From: CALVUP01 sp964422195
GTDB lineage: Bacteria; Bacillota_I; Bacilli_A; RF39; UBA660
Assembly (NCBI GenBank): GCA_964422195.1
Contig: CAYRAF010000013.1
Coordinates: 1-26,632, forward strand
Length of the DNA stretch: 26,632 nt
Direction: 5' to 3'
Part shown: positions 21,250-26,632 of the stretch, piece after piece
How positions within the stretch are numbered: the stretch's first letter is position 1
Layout: the number at the start of each line of letters is the position of its first letter
Notes under the pieces: model-generated
Databases searched by the model: none
Told to the model about the DNA's origin: nothing
What the model saw: only the letters and a program-made list of their open reading frames with translations
Translations under genes and position numbers: made by a program

Positions 21250-22245
21250 ATGAAAAGAGTAAATATTGATTATATTAATGGAGAATTACTTAAAGAAGGA
21301 TGCGAAGAATTAAAACTTGTAACTGATTGTTATCCTGAAATAAGGATTAATAAAGAAGGAACATCTTTAGTTGATGCTAATGGAAACAATATTGGTACAA
21401 AAGGAGATATGTATCATAAATTAATATTTGATAGAATATTACAAGAAGGATGTATGGATATTAATCCTAGACCAAAATATGATGATGGTGTTCCAGCTCA
21501 TACTTTAAGTTATAATCATGGTATGACTACTTATGATTTAACAAAAGGTGAATCACCTTTAATTACTTTAAGGCCAATTGCTACTGCTAAAAGTATAGGT
21601 GAGATTTTATGGATTTATCAAGATGCATCTAATGATTTAAATGTACTTGCTGATAAATATGGTGTTACTTGGTGGGATGAATGGGATATTGGTAATCGTA
21701 CTATAGGAGCATCATATGGAGAGACTGTTAGAAGACGTAATATGATGGAAGAACTTTTAGAAGATATCAAAAATGATCCTGATGGTAGAAGACATATTAT
21801 TAGTTTATGGCAAGTTGATGATTTTAAAGAACCTCATGGATTAAAGCCTTGTGCTTTTTTAACACAATGGAATGTTCGCCATGGTAAAGATGGAGTAGAT
21901 TATTTAGATATGATGCTTACCCAACGTTCTAGTGATTTTGCTACTGCTGGTTGTATAAATCAAGTTCAATATACCACTTTACTAAAGTTAGTCGCAGCAC
22001 ACCTTGATTTAACTCCAGGTAAATTTACTTGGTGTTATAACAATATTCAAATATATGATCGTCATATTAATCAAGTTATTGAAATGTTAAATAGAGAACC
22101 AATTAATTGTAATCCAGAAATAGTTTTAAACCCTGATATTCACAATTTTAATGATTTTACTACTGATGATATAAAAGTAGAAGGATATCCAAGACAAAAA
22201 ATAAAAGAAAAAAATCCACAATTAATATTTCCATTAGGAATCTAG
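21250..22245 (+). CDS. thyA: Thymidylate synthase (331 aa)
   Basis: Catalyses dUMP plus methylene-THF to dTMP plus dihydrofolate. The nucleophile Cys201 is in GLKPCAFLTQW, followed by the QRSSDF segment with the phosphate-binding Arg and Asp and by the conserved Asn237 in CINQVQY. An arginine pair RRRN and DPDGRRHIISLWQ supply the cross-subunit phosphate ligands, and YNNIQIYDRHINQ is the H-x-Y-like dUMP site. It is longer (331) than the common 264-residue form because of a longer N-terminus. AGGAGG precedes the ATG. It is followed by a DUF1653 gene 16 bases on. No folA is present in the window. Confidence 0.95.
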   Translation: MKRVNIDYINGELLKEGCEELKLVTDCYPEIRINKEGTSLVDANGNNIGTKGDMYHKLIFDRILQEGCMDINPRPKYDDGVPAHTLSYNHGMTTYDLTKGESPLITLRPIATAKSIGEILWIYQDASNDLNVLADKYGVTWWDEWDIGNRTIGASYGETVRRRNMMEELLEDIKNDPDGRRHIISLWQVDDFKEPHGLKPCAFLTQWNVRHGKDGVDYLDMMLTQRSSDFATAGCINQVQYTTLLKLVAAHLDLTPGKFTWCYNNIQIYDRHINQVIEMLNREPINCNPEIVLNPDIHNFNDFTTDDIKVEGYPRQKIKEKNPQLIFPLGI

Positions 22246-22261
22246 AAAGGAGTTAATATTT

Positions 22262-22561
22262 ATGATAAGATTTAAATCAGGGGATATAGTTCAACATTTT
22301 AAAAGAGAAACTATATCTAAAGAAGAATTAGAAAAAAATCCAAATGTATACTTATATAGGATAATAGGAACTTCTAGACATACTGAGAGTGGTGAAGAAT
22401 TGATGATATACGAACCATTATATGAAACTAGTTGTGTTGATGGTGTTAATTATGCTGCAAGACCTCTTGATATGTTTTTATCAGAAGTTGATCATGAGAA
22501 ATATCCAAGTATTAAACAAAAATATAGATTTGAAAAAACTAATAATTGCACTAAAGATTAA
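22262..22561 (+). CDS. DUF1653 domain protein (99 aa)
   Basis: A small domain with the family pattern: VQHFKRE at the start, YLYRIIGTSRHTESGEELMIYEPLYE in the middle, then ARPLDMFLSEVDHEKYPS. The function of DUF1653 is unknown to me; the strand-rich RHTESGEELMIYEPLY core resembles an SH3-like barrel. It sits directly after thyA with AAAGGAG as ribosome site, so it is co-transcribed with it. Confidence 0.88.
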   Translation: MIRFKSGDIVQHFKRETISKEELEKNPNVYLYRIIGTSRHTESGEELMIYEPLYETSCVDGVNYAARPLDMFLSEVDHEKYPSIKQKYRFEKTNNCTKD

Positions 22562-22629
22562 TATCAAATCTTAGTAGCAAAAATATACTAATATATACAT
22601 GTAATATAATAAAAAATAAGATTTAAATA

Positions 22630-22658
22630 TTTACATAGAGTAATAATTAATATATAAT
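22630..22658 (+). promoter_or_regulatory. Promoter of sugar transferase gene
   Basis: TTTACA (22630-22635), a 17-base spacer and TATAAT (22653-22658). The leader is only about 12 nt, with a weak GTGGTG ribosome site. Confidence 0.65.
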
Positions 22659-22676
22659 TTATGTGGTGAAAGTATT

Positions 22677-23252
22677 ATGAATAATAACAAATTAAAAAGC
22701 AAAGCATATTGGTATATAAAGAGATTATTGGATATTATGTTTTCTTTGATTATGATTATTATTACTTTGCCATTAATGCTAACTACATTAATAATTCTGA
22801 TTTTAACTTTAGGTTTTCCAATTTTTAACCAACGTCGATATCGTGAAGGATTATATAAGAAAGAGTATTTAATGTATAAACTTAGAACAAAAAAAATGAA
22901 TTCAGATAATTTACCAAGAAGAGAAAGGTATACAAATGTTTCTTATCTAATTGATAAATTAAAACTAAATGAATTACCTCAATTATTTAATATATTAATA
23001 GGAGATATGTCTTTTGTAGGACCAAGACCATTTATTCCTAATGATAATTTACCAGAAGGAAAAATAAATGATAAAAGATATTATGTAAGACCCGGATTAA
23101 CTAGTCTTGCATTTGTAACAAAAGATGGAATGTTAACACATAAACAAAAGTTACTGTATGATATAAAATATTATGATAATTTTGGATTTAAACAAGACTT
23201 TTTAATCATTATAAAAACGCCAATATTTATAATTAAAAGATTAAAAAAATAA
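22677..23252 (+). CDS. Bacterial sugar transferase (polyprenyl-phosphate glycosyl-1-phosphate transferase), Asp to Asn at catalytic dyad (191 aa)
   Basis: The monotopic PglC/WcaJ-type core: a re-entrant N-terminal membrane helix (about 19-46) after KRLLDI, QRRYREG, YLMYKLRT, then KLNELPQLFNILIGDMSFVGPRPF and YYVRPGLTSLAF. These enzymes move a sugar phosphate to undecaprenyl phosphate to begin a capsule or glycan. In PglC the catalytic dyad is Asp-Glu, in a SLDELPQ context; here the first residue reads as Asn98 followed by Glu99. That suggests lost or changed activity, or a subfamily difference. No other glycan genes are near, so it looks orphaned. Confidence 0.85.
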   Translation: MNNNKLKSKAYWYIKRLLDIMFSLIMIIITLPLMLTTLIILILTLGFPIFNQRRYREGLYKKEYLMYKLRTKKMNSDNLPRRERYTNVSYLIDKLKLNELPQLFNILIGDMSFVGPRPFIPNDNLPEGKINDKRYYVRPGLTSLAFVTKDGMLTHKQKLLYDIKYYDNFGFKQDFLIIIKTPIFIIKRLKK

Positions 23253-23278
23253 GCTCATTGAATTAGAACTTATTTTTT
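23244..23278 (+). terminator. Intrinsic terminator after sugar transferase
   Basis: AAAATAAG / CTTATTTT stem with a 15-base loop and a T run. It includes the stop codon. Confidence 0.65.
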
Positions 23279-23293
23279 AATTATTATATAAAC

Positions 23294-23323
23294 AAAAAAA
23301 GAACTATTGTAAACCAATAGTTC
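23294..23323 (-). terminator. Minus-strand intrinsic terminator
   Basis: A perfect 9-bp stem GAACTATTG / CAATAGTTC with a 5-base loop, followed on the minus strand by seven T. No minus-strand gene was found upstream of it; a short RNA from the 23330-23500 region is possible but has no clear promoter. Confidence 0.7.
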
Positions 23324-23413
23324 GATTCATCTCACTGGAGCAGAAGTTATAATAATTTACAACATACTAATTCACCAAAACGATTAGTAAAGAAACCAAA
23401 GAAAGATAACAAA
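23321..23413 (+). pseudogene. Decayed C-terminal gene fragment
   Basis: An open frame without a start, bounded by TAG (23318) and TAG (23411), ends NNLQHTNSPKRLVKKPKKDNKGNK. The NLQHTNSPKRLVKK part aligns in frame with TLQHIDQPKKLVKK at the end of the 25521-25808 protein (29 of 39 bases equal). The LVKKPK part also matches the end of the 24170-25042 protein. This is most simply the 3' remnant of a paralogous gene. Its end and terminator are duplicated at 24064-24115. Confidence 0.65.
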
Positions 23414-23446
23414 GGCAATAAATAGTATTATTGCTTTTTATATTGA
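23396..23446 (+). repeat. Gene-end/terminator repeat, copy 1
   Basis: Fifty-one bases that match 24064-24115 except for one missing A. They contain the hairpin GCAATAA-N6-TTATTGC and a T run, so this is a terminator with its upstream codons. Confidence 0.92.
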
Positions 23447-23478
23447 TAGATGATTTTGAGATAGGAATATAAAAAATA

Positions 23479-23506
23479 TTGAAGCATCTTAAAAATGTGC
23501 TATAAT
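23479..23506 (+). promoter_or_regulatory. Promoter of the gene at 23533
   Basis: TTGAAG (23479-23484), a 16-base spacer and TATAAT (23501-23506). Confidence 0.7.
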
Positions 23507-23532
23507 AAACATAACCAAAAGGAGTGGTGAAT

Positions 23533-24078
23533 ATGGGAAATAGATTTGAAAAAATGCACGAAACAGATGAAAAAGGTATAGATAACAATGATTCTTTTAT
23601 AGATAAGTCTTTAGAAGATCATAAGAAAGTGGAGGATATGATTAAATCTATTCTTCCTGATAAAACTGATAGTACTTTTAGTAGTGATTTAAATATATTT
23701 AGCCAAGCATGTACAAAATTTATTAACTATATCAAACAATGTGTTGAAAATCCTAATGAATTATATGTTTTATATATGTTACGAAATGATAATTCAATAG
23801 ATTATGGAAGATATAAACAAGGTATAAGAAGAAAAAAAGATACTATTGAAATGATAAGTAATGAAGATTTAAGAAAATTATATGAATTATTACAAGCTGA
23901 ATTTGCATCAAATTTCATAGATGGATGTAAACATACATTTGGTGAAGGATGGTCTTTAAATCCAACCATTGGTGAAAATGTAATGATAGATATAAATAGT
24001 TATAATTCTTATGATAAAAATTGGTTTTATGAAGAAGTACATAAAGAACAAAAAAGTGATTCTCCAAAGAAAAGATAA
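23533..24078 (+). CDS. Unrecognised accessory protein (181 aa)
   Basis: ATG 23533 lies eight bases after AGGAG; a GTG at 23524 in the same frame overlaps the ribosome site. The product is soluble and charged. It has an acidic N-terminal 35 residues, probably disordered, then a helical part (SDLNIFSQACTKFINYIKQCVENPNELYVLYMLRN), then a strand-rich end with FGEGWSLNPTIGENVMIDINSYNSY. The tail SDSPKKR comes from the repeated gene-end block, where one extra A shifts the frame and stops translation early. Without that A the tail would be PKKDNKGNK, as in the remnant at 23321. I recognise no domain. It is a single-gene unit with its own promoter and terminator. Confidence 0.68.
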   Translation: MGNRFEKMHETDEKGIDNNDSFIDKSLEDHKKVEDMIKSILPDKTDSTFSSDLNIFSQACTKFINYIKQCVENPNELYVLYMLRNDNSIDYGRYKQGIRRKKDTIEMISNEDLRKLYELLQAEFASNFIDGCKHTFGEGWSLNPTIGENVMIDINSYNSYDKNWFYEEVHKEQKSDSPKKR

Positions 24079-24115
24079 CAAAGGCAATAAATAGTATTAT
24101 TGCTTTTTATATTGA
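24064..24115 (+). repeat. Gene-end/terminator repeat, copy 2
   Basis: Fifty-two bases matching 23396-23446 with one inserted A. They hold the last codons of the gene at 23533 and its terminator (GCAATAA / TTATTGC with a T run). The right end supplies the -35 of the next promoter. Confidence 0.92.
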
Positions 24116-24140
24116 AAAAATAGGTATTGTAGTTTATAAT
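24112..24140 (+). promoter_or_regulatory. Promoter of the 24170-25808 operon
   Basis: TTGAAA (24112-24117), a 17-base spacer and TATAAT (24135-24140). The -35 begins inside the last bases of the repeat. Confidence 0.75.
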
Positions 24141-24169
24141 ATATAGACAACTGATGGAGGTTTTTATAT

Positions 24170-25042
24170 ATGAGTATCTCTAGATTATATGATTCTGATC
24201 AAGCGAGATGGATTAAAGAAGATTTTTTACATTGGCGTGCATATGTTCACAAACAATATGATAAGTATATTACTTTTGAAGAATTTTTGATGTGTCAATT
24301 AGATTATTTATATAAAAGTAAAAGAATTAATACTGAACAATTAAAAGAACTAATAGAAGCATATGAAAACTTTTTAGAGTATGATTGCACTATGAATACA
24401 TCTGTAAATATACATTCACAGATAGTAGGAAAAGATTATATTTTTAGGATTTTAGATTATAGGATTGATTTTGATGAGAACAAACAATTTGTTGAAAAAA
24501 TATTATCAGAAAAATCAGATTTGAAATCAAAATCGGATTATGAAGTTTACAAATCTATACCAGCTTATGACGAAATACATTCATATACTGAGGATGAACT
24601 TTTTCAGAAATATATTGATATAACATTATTACATAGAAAAAAATTGGGTGTTGATTTATATGATTTATATACCGATAATGTTCCTAATAGAATACTATTA
24701 GAAAGGAATAATATTAAGAAGTCCATATTAAATAATAAATTTTATCAAGGACAATCAAAACTATCAGCGTATCAAGCAATGTTGTATTATATTCCTATTA
24801 CAAAAGTGATAGATAATATTATCGAATCTGATGATATGGATTTGAATTTTTCTCCGTGGGTAAAAGATAAAGAAATAAGCTTTCGAATAATGGGCTTTAA
24901 TAATATTGATATAATGGCAAAATCTCTTGAGGAATTGGAAAATTTTTCTGATAGTGAAGTAACAGGCATTCCTATTAAAAGAGCAACTGATATGCAACCA
25001 CCACAATTAGTAAAGAAACCAAAGAACGACAGTAAAAAGTAA
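24170..25042 (+). CDS. Unrecognised accessory protein with Lys-rich tail (290 aa)
   Basis: ATG follows GGAGG by nine bases. A soluble, helical protein with aromatic, charged segments: ARWIKEDFLHWRAYVHKQYDKYITFEEFLMCQLDYLY at the start, a middle YDEIHSYTEDELFQKYIDITLLHRKK, and a last part with NNIDIMAKSLEELENFSDSEVTGIPIKRA. It ends PPQLVKKPKNDSKK, a basic tail shared with the remnant at 23321 and partly with the protein at 25521. There is no signal peptide, membrane span or family I recognise. It is the first gene of a three-gene operon (15 bases to the next). Confidence 0.7.
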   Translation: MSISRLYDSDQARWIKEDFLHWRAYVHKQYDKYITFEEFLMCQLDYLYKSKRINTEQLKELIEAYENFLEYDCTMNTSVNIHSQIVGKDYIFRILDYRIDFDENKQFVEKILSEKSDLKSKSDYEVYKSIPAYDEIHSYTEDELFQKYIDITLLHRKKLGVDLYDLYTDNVPNRILLERNNIKKSILNNKFYQGQSKLSAYQAMLYYIPITKVIDNIIESDDMDLNFSPWVKDKEISFRIMGFNNIDIMAKSLEELENFSDSEVTGIPIKRATDMQPPQLVKKPKNDSKK

Positions 25043-25057
25043 TGGAGGAATTGATTT

Positions 25058-25501
25058 ATGGATGATTTAAACTATACTGAGGATTTCTATAAAAAAGAAG
25101 AAATAGAAAACAATGAATTCACTTTATGCAATAATTTTGGAGTGCAATTATTTAAAAGTAATTCAAGCCAAGTATTAGATGAAGATACAGAATTGGCTGA
25201 TGAATTATGTTCTCACAGAGAGATCAAGCCTACAGCATATGTTGATGCTGATGTTATTACTGAATTAGAAAAAGAGCATAAAGAAGAAATTGAAACGTTA
25301 AAAAGACTATCATCAGTATTAAAGAATTATTGTAATTATAAAGAGGAAGAAATATTAGCCCTTACTCAAGCAGAGTTTGATAGTTTAATAAGTAATGCAA
25401 GATTTAATGGGGAACAAATTGAAGATATGAATAAATCAGCCCAAAAAGTTAAAAAAATATTACATGATAGAAGTAATCCAGGATTTTACCAATGTGTATA
25501 A
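25058..25501 (+). CDS. Unrecognised accessory protein (147 aa)
   Basis: ATG follows TGGAGG. An acidic N-terminus (about 1-55) precedes REIKPTAYVDADVITELEKE. The PTAYVDAD motif resembles PSAYVDDN in the next protein. A helical coiled-coil-like stretch follows (ELEKEHKEEIETLKRLSSVLKNYCNYKEEEIL), then QAEFDSLISNARFNGEQIEDMNK. It lacks the LVKK tail and ends GFYQCV. No domain is recognised. It is translated from the same mRNA as its neighbours (15 and 19 bases away). Confidence 0.68.
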   Translation: MDDLNYTEDFYKKEEIENNEFTLCNNFGVQLFKSNSSQVLDEDTELADELCSHREIKPTAYVDADVITELEKEHKEEIETLKRLSSVLKNYCNYKEEEILALTQAEFDSLISNARFNGEQIEDMNKSAQKVKKILHDRSNPGFYQCV

Positions 25502-25520
25502 GTAAGAGGAGGTTTTGAAT

Positions 25521-25808
25521 ATGAAAGAATATCTTGCAAATTTACAAAAATTAGCAGAATCTAATCCACAATTAGCAAAGGAAATGGCTAATAAAGCATT
25601 TAGAGAGCAAGGTCTTGTAGATGCAGGAATAATAGATGATGCTGATGTAAAGGAACCTATTATTAATGCAGGTGAGTTAACAGATACAGTACAAAGAGCA
25701 GTTAAGAAATCATCTGAGTCTGACGTTCCAAATATACCATCTGCTTATGTGGATGATAATGGAACTTTACAGCATATTGATCAACCTAAAAAATTAGTAA
25801 AAAAGTAA
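25521..25808 (+). CDS. Unrecognised small protein with LVKK tail (95 aa)
   Basis: ATG 25521 is chosen over TTG 25515, which overlaps the spacing after AGAGGAGG. An N-terminal amphipathic helix (KEYLANLQKLAESNPQLAKEMANKAF) is followed by an acidic linker, then IPSAYVDDNGTLQHIDQPKKLVKK. The last part matches the remnant at 23321-23413 in frame, so a paralog once stood upstream. It may be an assembly or docking tail, but that is a guess. Last gene of the operon; a hairpin follows. Confidence 0.68.
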   Translation: MKEYLANLQKLAESNPQLAKEMANKAFREQGLVDAGIIDDADVKEPIINAGELTDTVQRAVKKSSESDVPNIPSAYVDDNGTLQHIDQPKKLVKK

Positions 25809-25820
25809 AAAAAATATAAC

Positions 25821-25843
25821 AGGAGTCAACAATAGTTGATTCT
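25821..25843 (+). terminator. Hairpin after operon (weak terminator)
   Basis: AGTCAAC / GTTGATT with an AATA loop. No T run follows. It is the counterpart of the hairpin at 26171-26190, which has the same loop and one compensated base pair. Confidence 0.5.
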
Positions 25844-25851
25844 ATATAACA

Positions 25852-25881
25852 TTGTAAACTATTATAGTAATATGATATAAT
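25852..25881 (+). promoter_or_regulatory. Promoter of the gene at 25907
   Basis: TTGTAA (25852-25857), an 18-base spacer and TATAAT (25876-25881). Confidence 0.65.
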
Positions 25882-25906
25882 ATACTATATAGAAGGAAGT
25901 GATAAT

Positions 25907-26164
25907 ATGCTAAATAATAGTCATTTAATTACAGAAACAATTAAACCACTTTTACCTACTTCACTAGGGCAAGATACATCAAATAAACCGACGACATTTT
26001 GTGATTCAAATAACCCCAAAAGCAAATGTGGAAAAAGGAAAGTTGGTAAAAAAGATGTATGTCATATCGATATAAATATATTAGAGTGGGATGAATTTGT
26101 GGATGATTCAGAAGAAAAATCAAAGAAGGATCAACCAAAACAAAAAGTAAAAACTAGGAAGTAG
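25907..26164 (+). CDS. Unrecognised small basic-tailed protein (85 aa)
   Basis: ATG follows AGAAGGAAGTG. The product has a Ser/Thr/Asn-rich N-terminal half, three Cys (FCDSN, KCGKRK, VCHID) that could bind metal, a short hydrophobic INILEWDEF segment and a strongly basic tail KKDQPKQKVKTRK. The Lys-rich tail is like those of its neighbours. No family is recognised. It is a single-gene unit with its own promoter and terminator. Composition and size would also fit a DNA-binding or adaptor protein, with no direct evidence. Confidence 0.65.
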   Translation: MLNNSHLITETIKPLLPTSLGQDTSNKPTTFCDSNNPKSKCGKRKVGKKDVCHIDINILEWDEFVDDSEEKSKKDQPKQKVKTRK

Positions 26165-26170
26165 TATTAA

Positions 26171-26195
26171 GGATTAACAATAGTTAATTCTTTTT
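26171..26195 (+). terminator. Intrinsic terminator
   Basis: GGATTAAC / GTTAATTC with an AATA loop, followed by a T run. Confidence 0.75.
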
Positions 26196-26273
26196 CTTTT
26201 TATCTTGAAATAAATCAATTCTTTGTTTTAAGCCATCTTCCATATCAATTTTTCTAGTAATAATCTTAAACAT
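26184..26273 (-). CDS. Possible small protein gene (29 aa)
   Basis: On the minus strand ATG 26273 follows GGATGGTG and reads MFKIITRKIDMEDGLKQRID plus a Lys-rich end, stopping at TAA 26184 inside the hairpin of the plus-strand gene. It lies just downstream of the small RNA at 26313-26424, so read-through of that RNA's terminator would express it. Short length and a poor ribosome site leave this uncertain. Confidence 0.35.
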   Translation of the reverse strand: MFKIITRKIDMEDGLKQRIDLFQDKKKKN

Positions 26274-26282
26274 TTTTGCACC

Positions 26283-26306
26283 ATCCTTTCCTAGGATGAT
26301 TTTTTA
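26283..26306 (+). terminator. Hairpin with T run
   Basis: ATCCT / AGGAT stem (26284-26298) followed by GATTTTTT. No plus-strand transcript is known to reach it other than read-through from 25907. On the minus strand it lies in the leader of the possible 29-residue gene. Confidence 0.45.
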
Positions 26307-26312
26307 TATAAC

Positions 26313-26424
26313 AAAAAAATCAACCATTTCTGATTGATTTTATATATCAAAGTCCGAAAAGCTCGAACAGATTCGTCAATGGAGCGATTAAGCTACAACT
26401 TACGAACCATAACGCTCTCTTTCT
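26313..26424 (-). ncRNA. Putative small structured RNA (about 112 nt)
   Basis: Bounded by a good minus-strand promoter (26431-26459) and an intrinsic terminator (26313-26341: AATCAATC / GGTTGATT stem, then seven T). Inside are a 7-bp stem, on the minus strand GGTTCGT (26402-26408) with ACGAATC (26370-26376), and a second small stem GTTCG / CGGAC. It has no open frame of note and higher GC than its surroundings. It does not match an RNA family that I can name. It may be a trans-acting small RNA or a leader attenuator for the small frame downstream. Confidence 0.68.
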
Positions 26425-26430
26425 AAAAAT

Positions 26431-26459
26431 ATTATATATGAATTCTTATTAAATTTCAA
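26431..26459 (-). promoter_or_regulatory. Promoter of the small RNA
   Basis: On the minus strand TTGAAA (26454-26459), a 17-base spacer and TATAAT (26431-26436). Confidence 0.75.
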
Positions 26460-26482
26460 TGGGAGTATGGAAATATTCCCAT
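26459..26482. promoter_or_regulatory. 24-bp dyad between divergent promoters (likely operator)
   Basis: ATGGGAGTAT (26459-26468), GGAA, ATATTCCCAT (26473-26482): ten-base arms with one wobble. It covers the -35 of the plus-strand promoter (26468-26496) and touches the -35 of the small RNA promoter, so one bound protein could control both. Confidence 0.6.
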
Positions 26483-26496
26483 ATTTATTGTATAAT
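26468..26496 (+). promoter_or_regulatory. Promoter of the gene at 26542
   Basis: TGGAAA (26468-26473), a 17-base spacer and TATAAT (26491-26496). The leader is about 40 nt and ends with the ribosome site TGGAGGAA. Confidence 0.6.
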
Positions 26497-26541
26497 TTGT
26501 GCATATGAAGTCTTTAATACATAAATGATTGGAGGAAACTA

Positions 26542-26632
26542 ATGAGTAACAAATTAATAAAAAGCGATAATGAAATTAATAATATTTTTGATAATATCAA
26601 AGATTTAGTTATAAATAGTAGAAATAAAGTAT
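26542..26632 (+). CDS. Start of a possible DUF1016/YhcG-type protein (partial, 30 codons)
   Basis: ATG follows GGAGGAA. Only 30 residues are in the window: MSNKLIKSDNEINNIFDNIK then DLVINSRNKV. The IKDLVINSRNKV segment resembles the first helix of DUF1016 N-terminal domains (F--IK-LI--AR-KVY), found in PDDEXK nuclease-like YhcG proteins that often sit in mobile or defence loci. The evidence is thin and the rest of the gene lies beyond the right edge. Confidence 0.5.
   Translation, partial: MSNKLIKSDNEINNIFDNIKDLVINSRNKV

Noticed and set aside
23315..23345. tRNA-like TTCGATT stretch
   Set aside because: It looks like a T-loop, but the five bases on each side do not pair and no acceptor, D or anticodon arm fits.
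21137..23365. Similar TAAATTATTATA strings on the minus strand near 21140 and 23355, suspected as a shared RNA family
   Set aside because: The match is short and AT-only. The second site is explained better as the plus-strand tail of a decayed gene.
23367..23588. Minus-strand 73-codon frame
   Set aside because: It runs antisense over the terminator repeat, a promoter and the start of the 23533 gene. Its hydrophobic look comes from AT-rich antisense sequence.
24764..25006. Two minus-strand frames inside the 24170 gene
   Set aside because: Both are antisense shadows without ribosome sites.
25956..26138. Minus-strand 60-codon frame
   Set aside because: Antisense of the 25907 gene, which has its own promoter, ribosome site and terminator.
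1..26632. CRISPR array, rRNA, intact tRNA, insertion sequence or prophage integrase
   Set aside because: I saw no regularly spaced repeats, rRNA-like stretches, cloverleaf, transposase or integrase coding sequence on either strand.
1..26632. Mycoplasma-type code with TGA as Trp
   Set aside because: TGA ends real genes here, and tryptophans in conserved motifs (for example WCGPCK and the thymidylate synthase core) are all TGG.

Overview
The window is about 27-28% GC by eye and coding-dense. TGG encodes Trp and TGA is used as a stop (for example at 1230-1232 and at the end of the first toxin peptide), so this is the standard bacterial code and not the mycoplasma code. Strong AGGAGG-type ribosome sites, TTGaca-N17-TATAAT promoters, T-rich intrinsic terminators, a CIRCE operator and single-membrane lipoproteins point to a low-GC Bacillota (Firmicutes). 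My best guess is an uncultured gut-type Bacilli lineage near the Erysipelotrichales or RF39 group. That placement is inference.

Left part (1-2000): two paralogous type I toxin-antitoxin loci, each with a 29-31 residue hydrophobic peptide on the minus strand and a convergent plus-strand antisense RNA. They flank a two-gene unit of a beta-lactamase-fold protein and a GNAT acetyltransferase. The loci share a 55-bp identical antitoxin promoter/5' end and a near-identical toxin promoter, but their recognition hairpins have diverged.

2000-8920: mostly plus-strand small units. These are a putative heavy-metal exporter, a sigma-region-4-like protein with a duplicated unknown domain, DUF4186 and DUF362 proteins, two unknowns, two lipoproteins, a 50-residue metallothionein-like protein with 14 Cys (6699-6851, overlapped by a longer but spurious frame), a HAD hydrolase, a GNAT and a small unknown protein.

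8920-15100: a minus-strand TetR regulator plus YhgE/Pip membrane protein operon with a likely TetR operator, an unknown protein, a CIRCE-controlled Hsp20, a secreted protein with two ricin-type trefoils and a PIG-L deacetylase domain, and TspO.

15200-22560: housekeeping-type plus-strand runs. These are trxA-trxB, a CmpB-like membrane protein and a nucleoside deoxyribosyltransferase; then patatin, a nucleotidyltransferase and an RsmF-like rRNA methyltransferase; then thyA and DUF1653. A minus-strand promoter, ribosome site and five-codon reading frame sit between rsmF and thyA.

22560-26632: an accessory region. It has a sugar transferase with a changed catalytic residue, then unrecognised genes that share Lys-rich C-terminal tails, a duplicated gene-end/terminator block, a decayed gene tail, an approximately 112-nt minus-strand structured RNA with its own promoter and terminator, and the start of a possible DUF1016-type protein cut by the window end.
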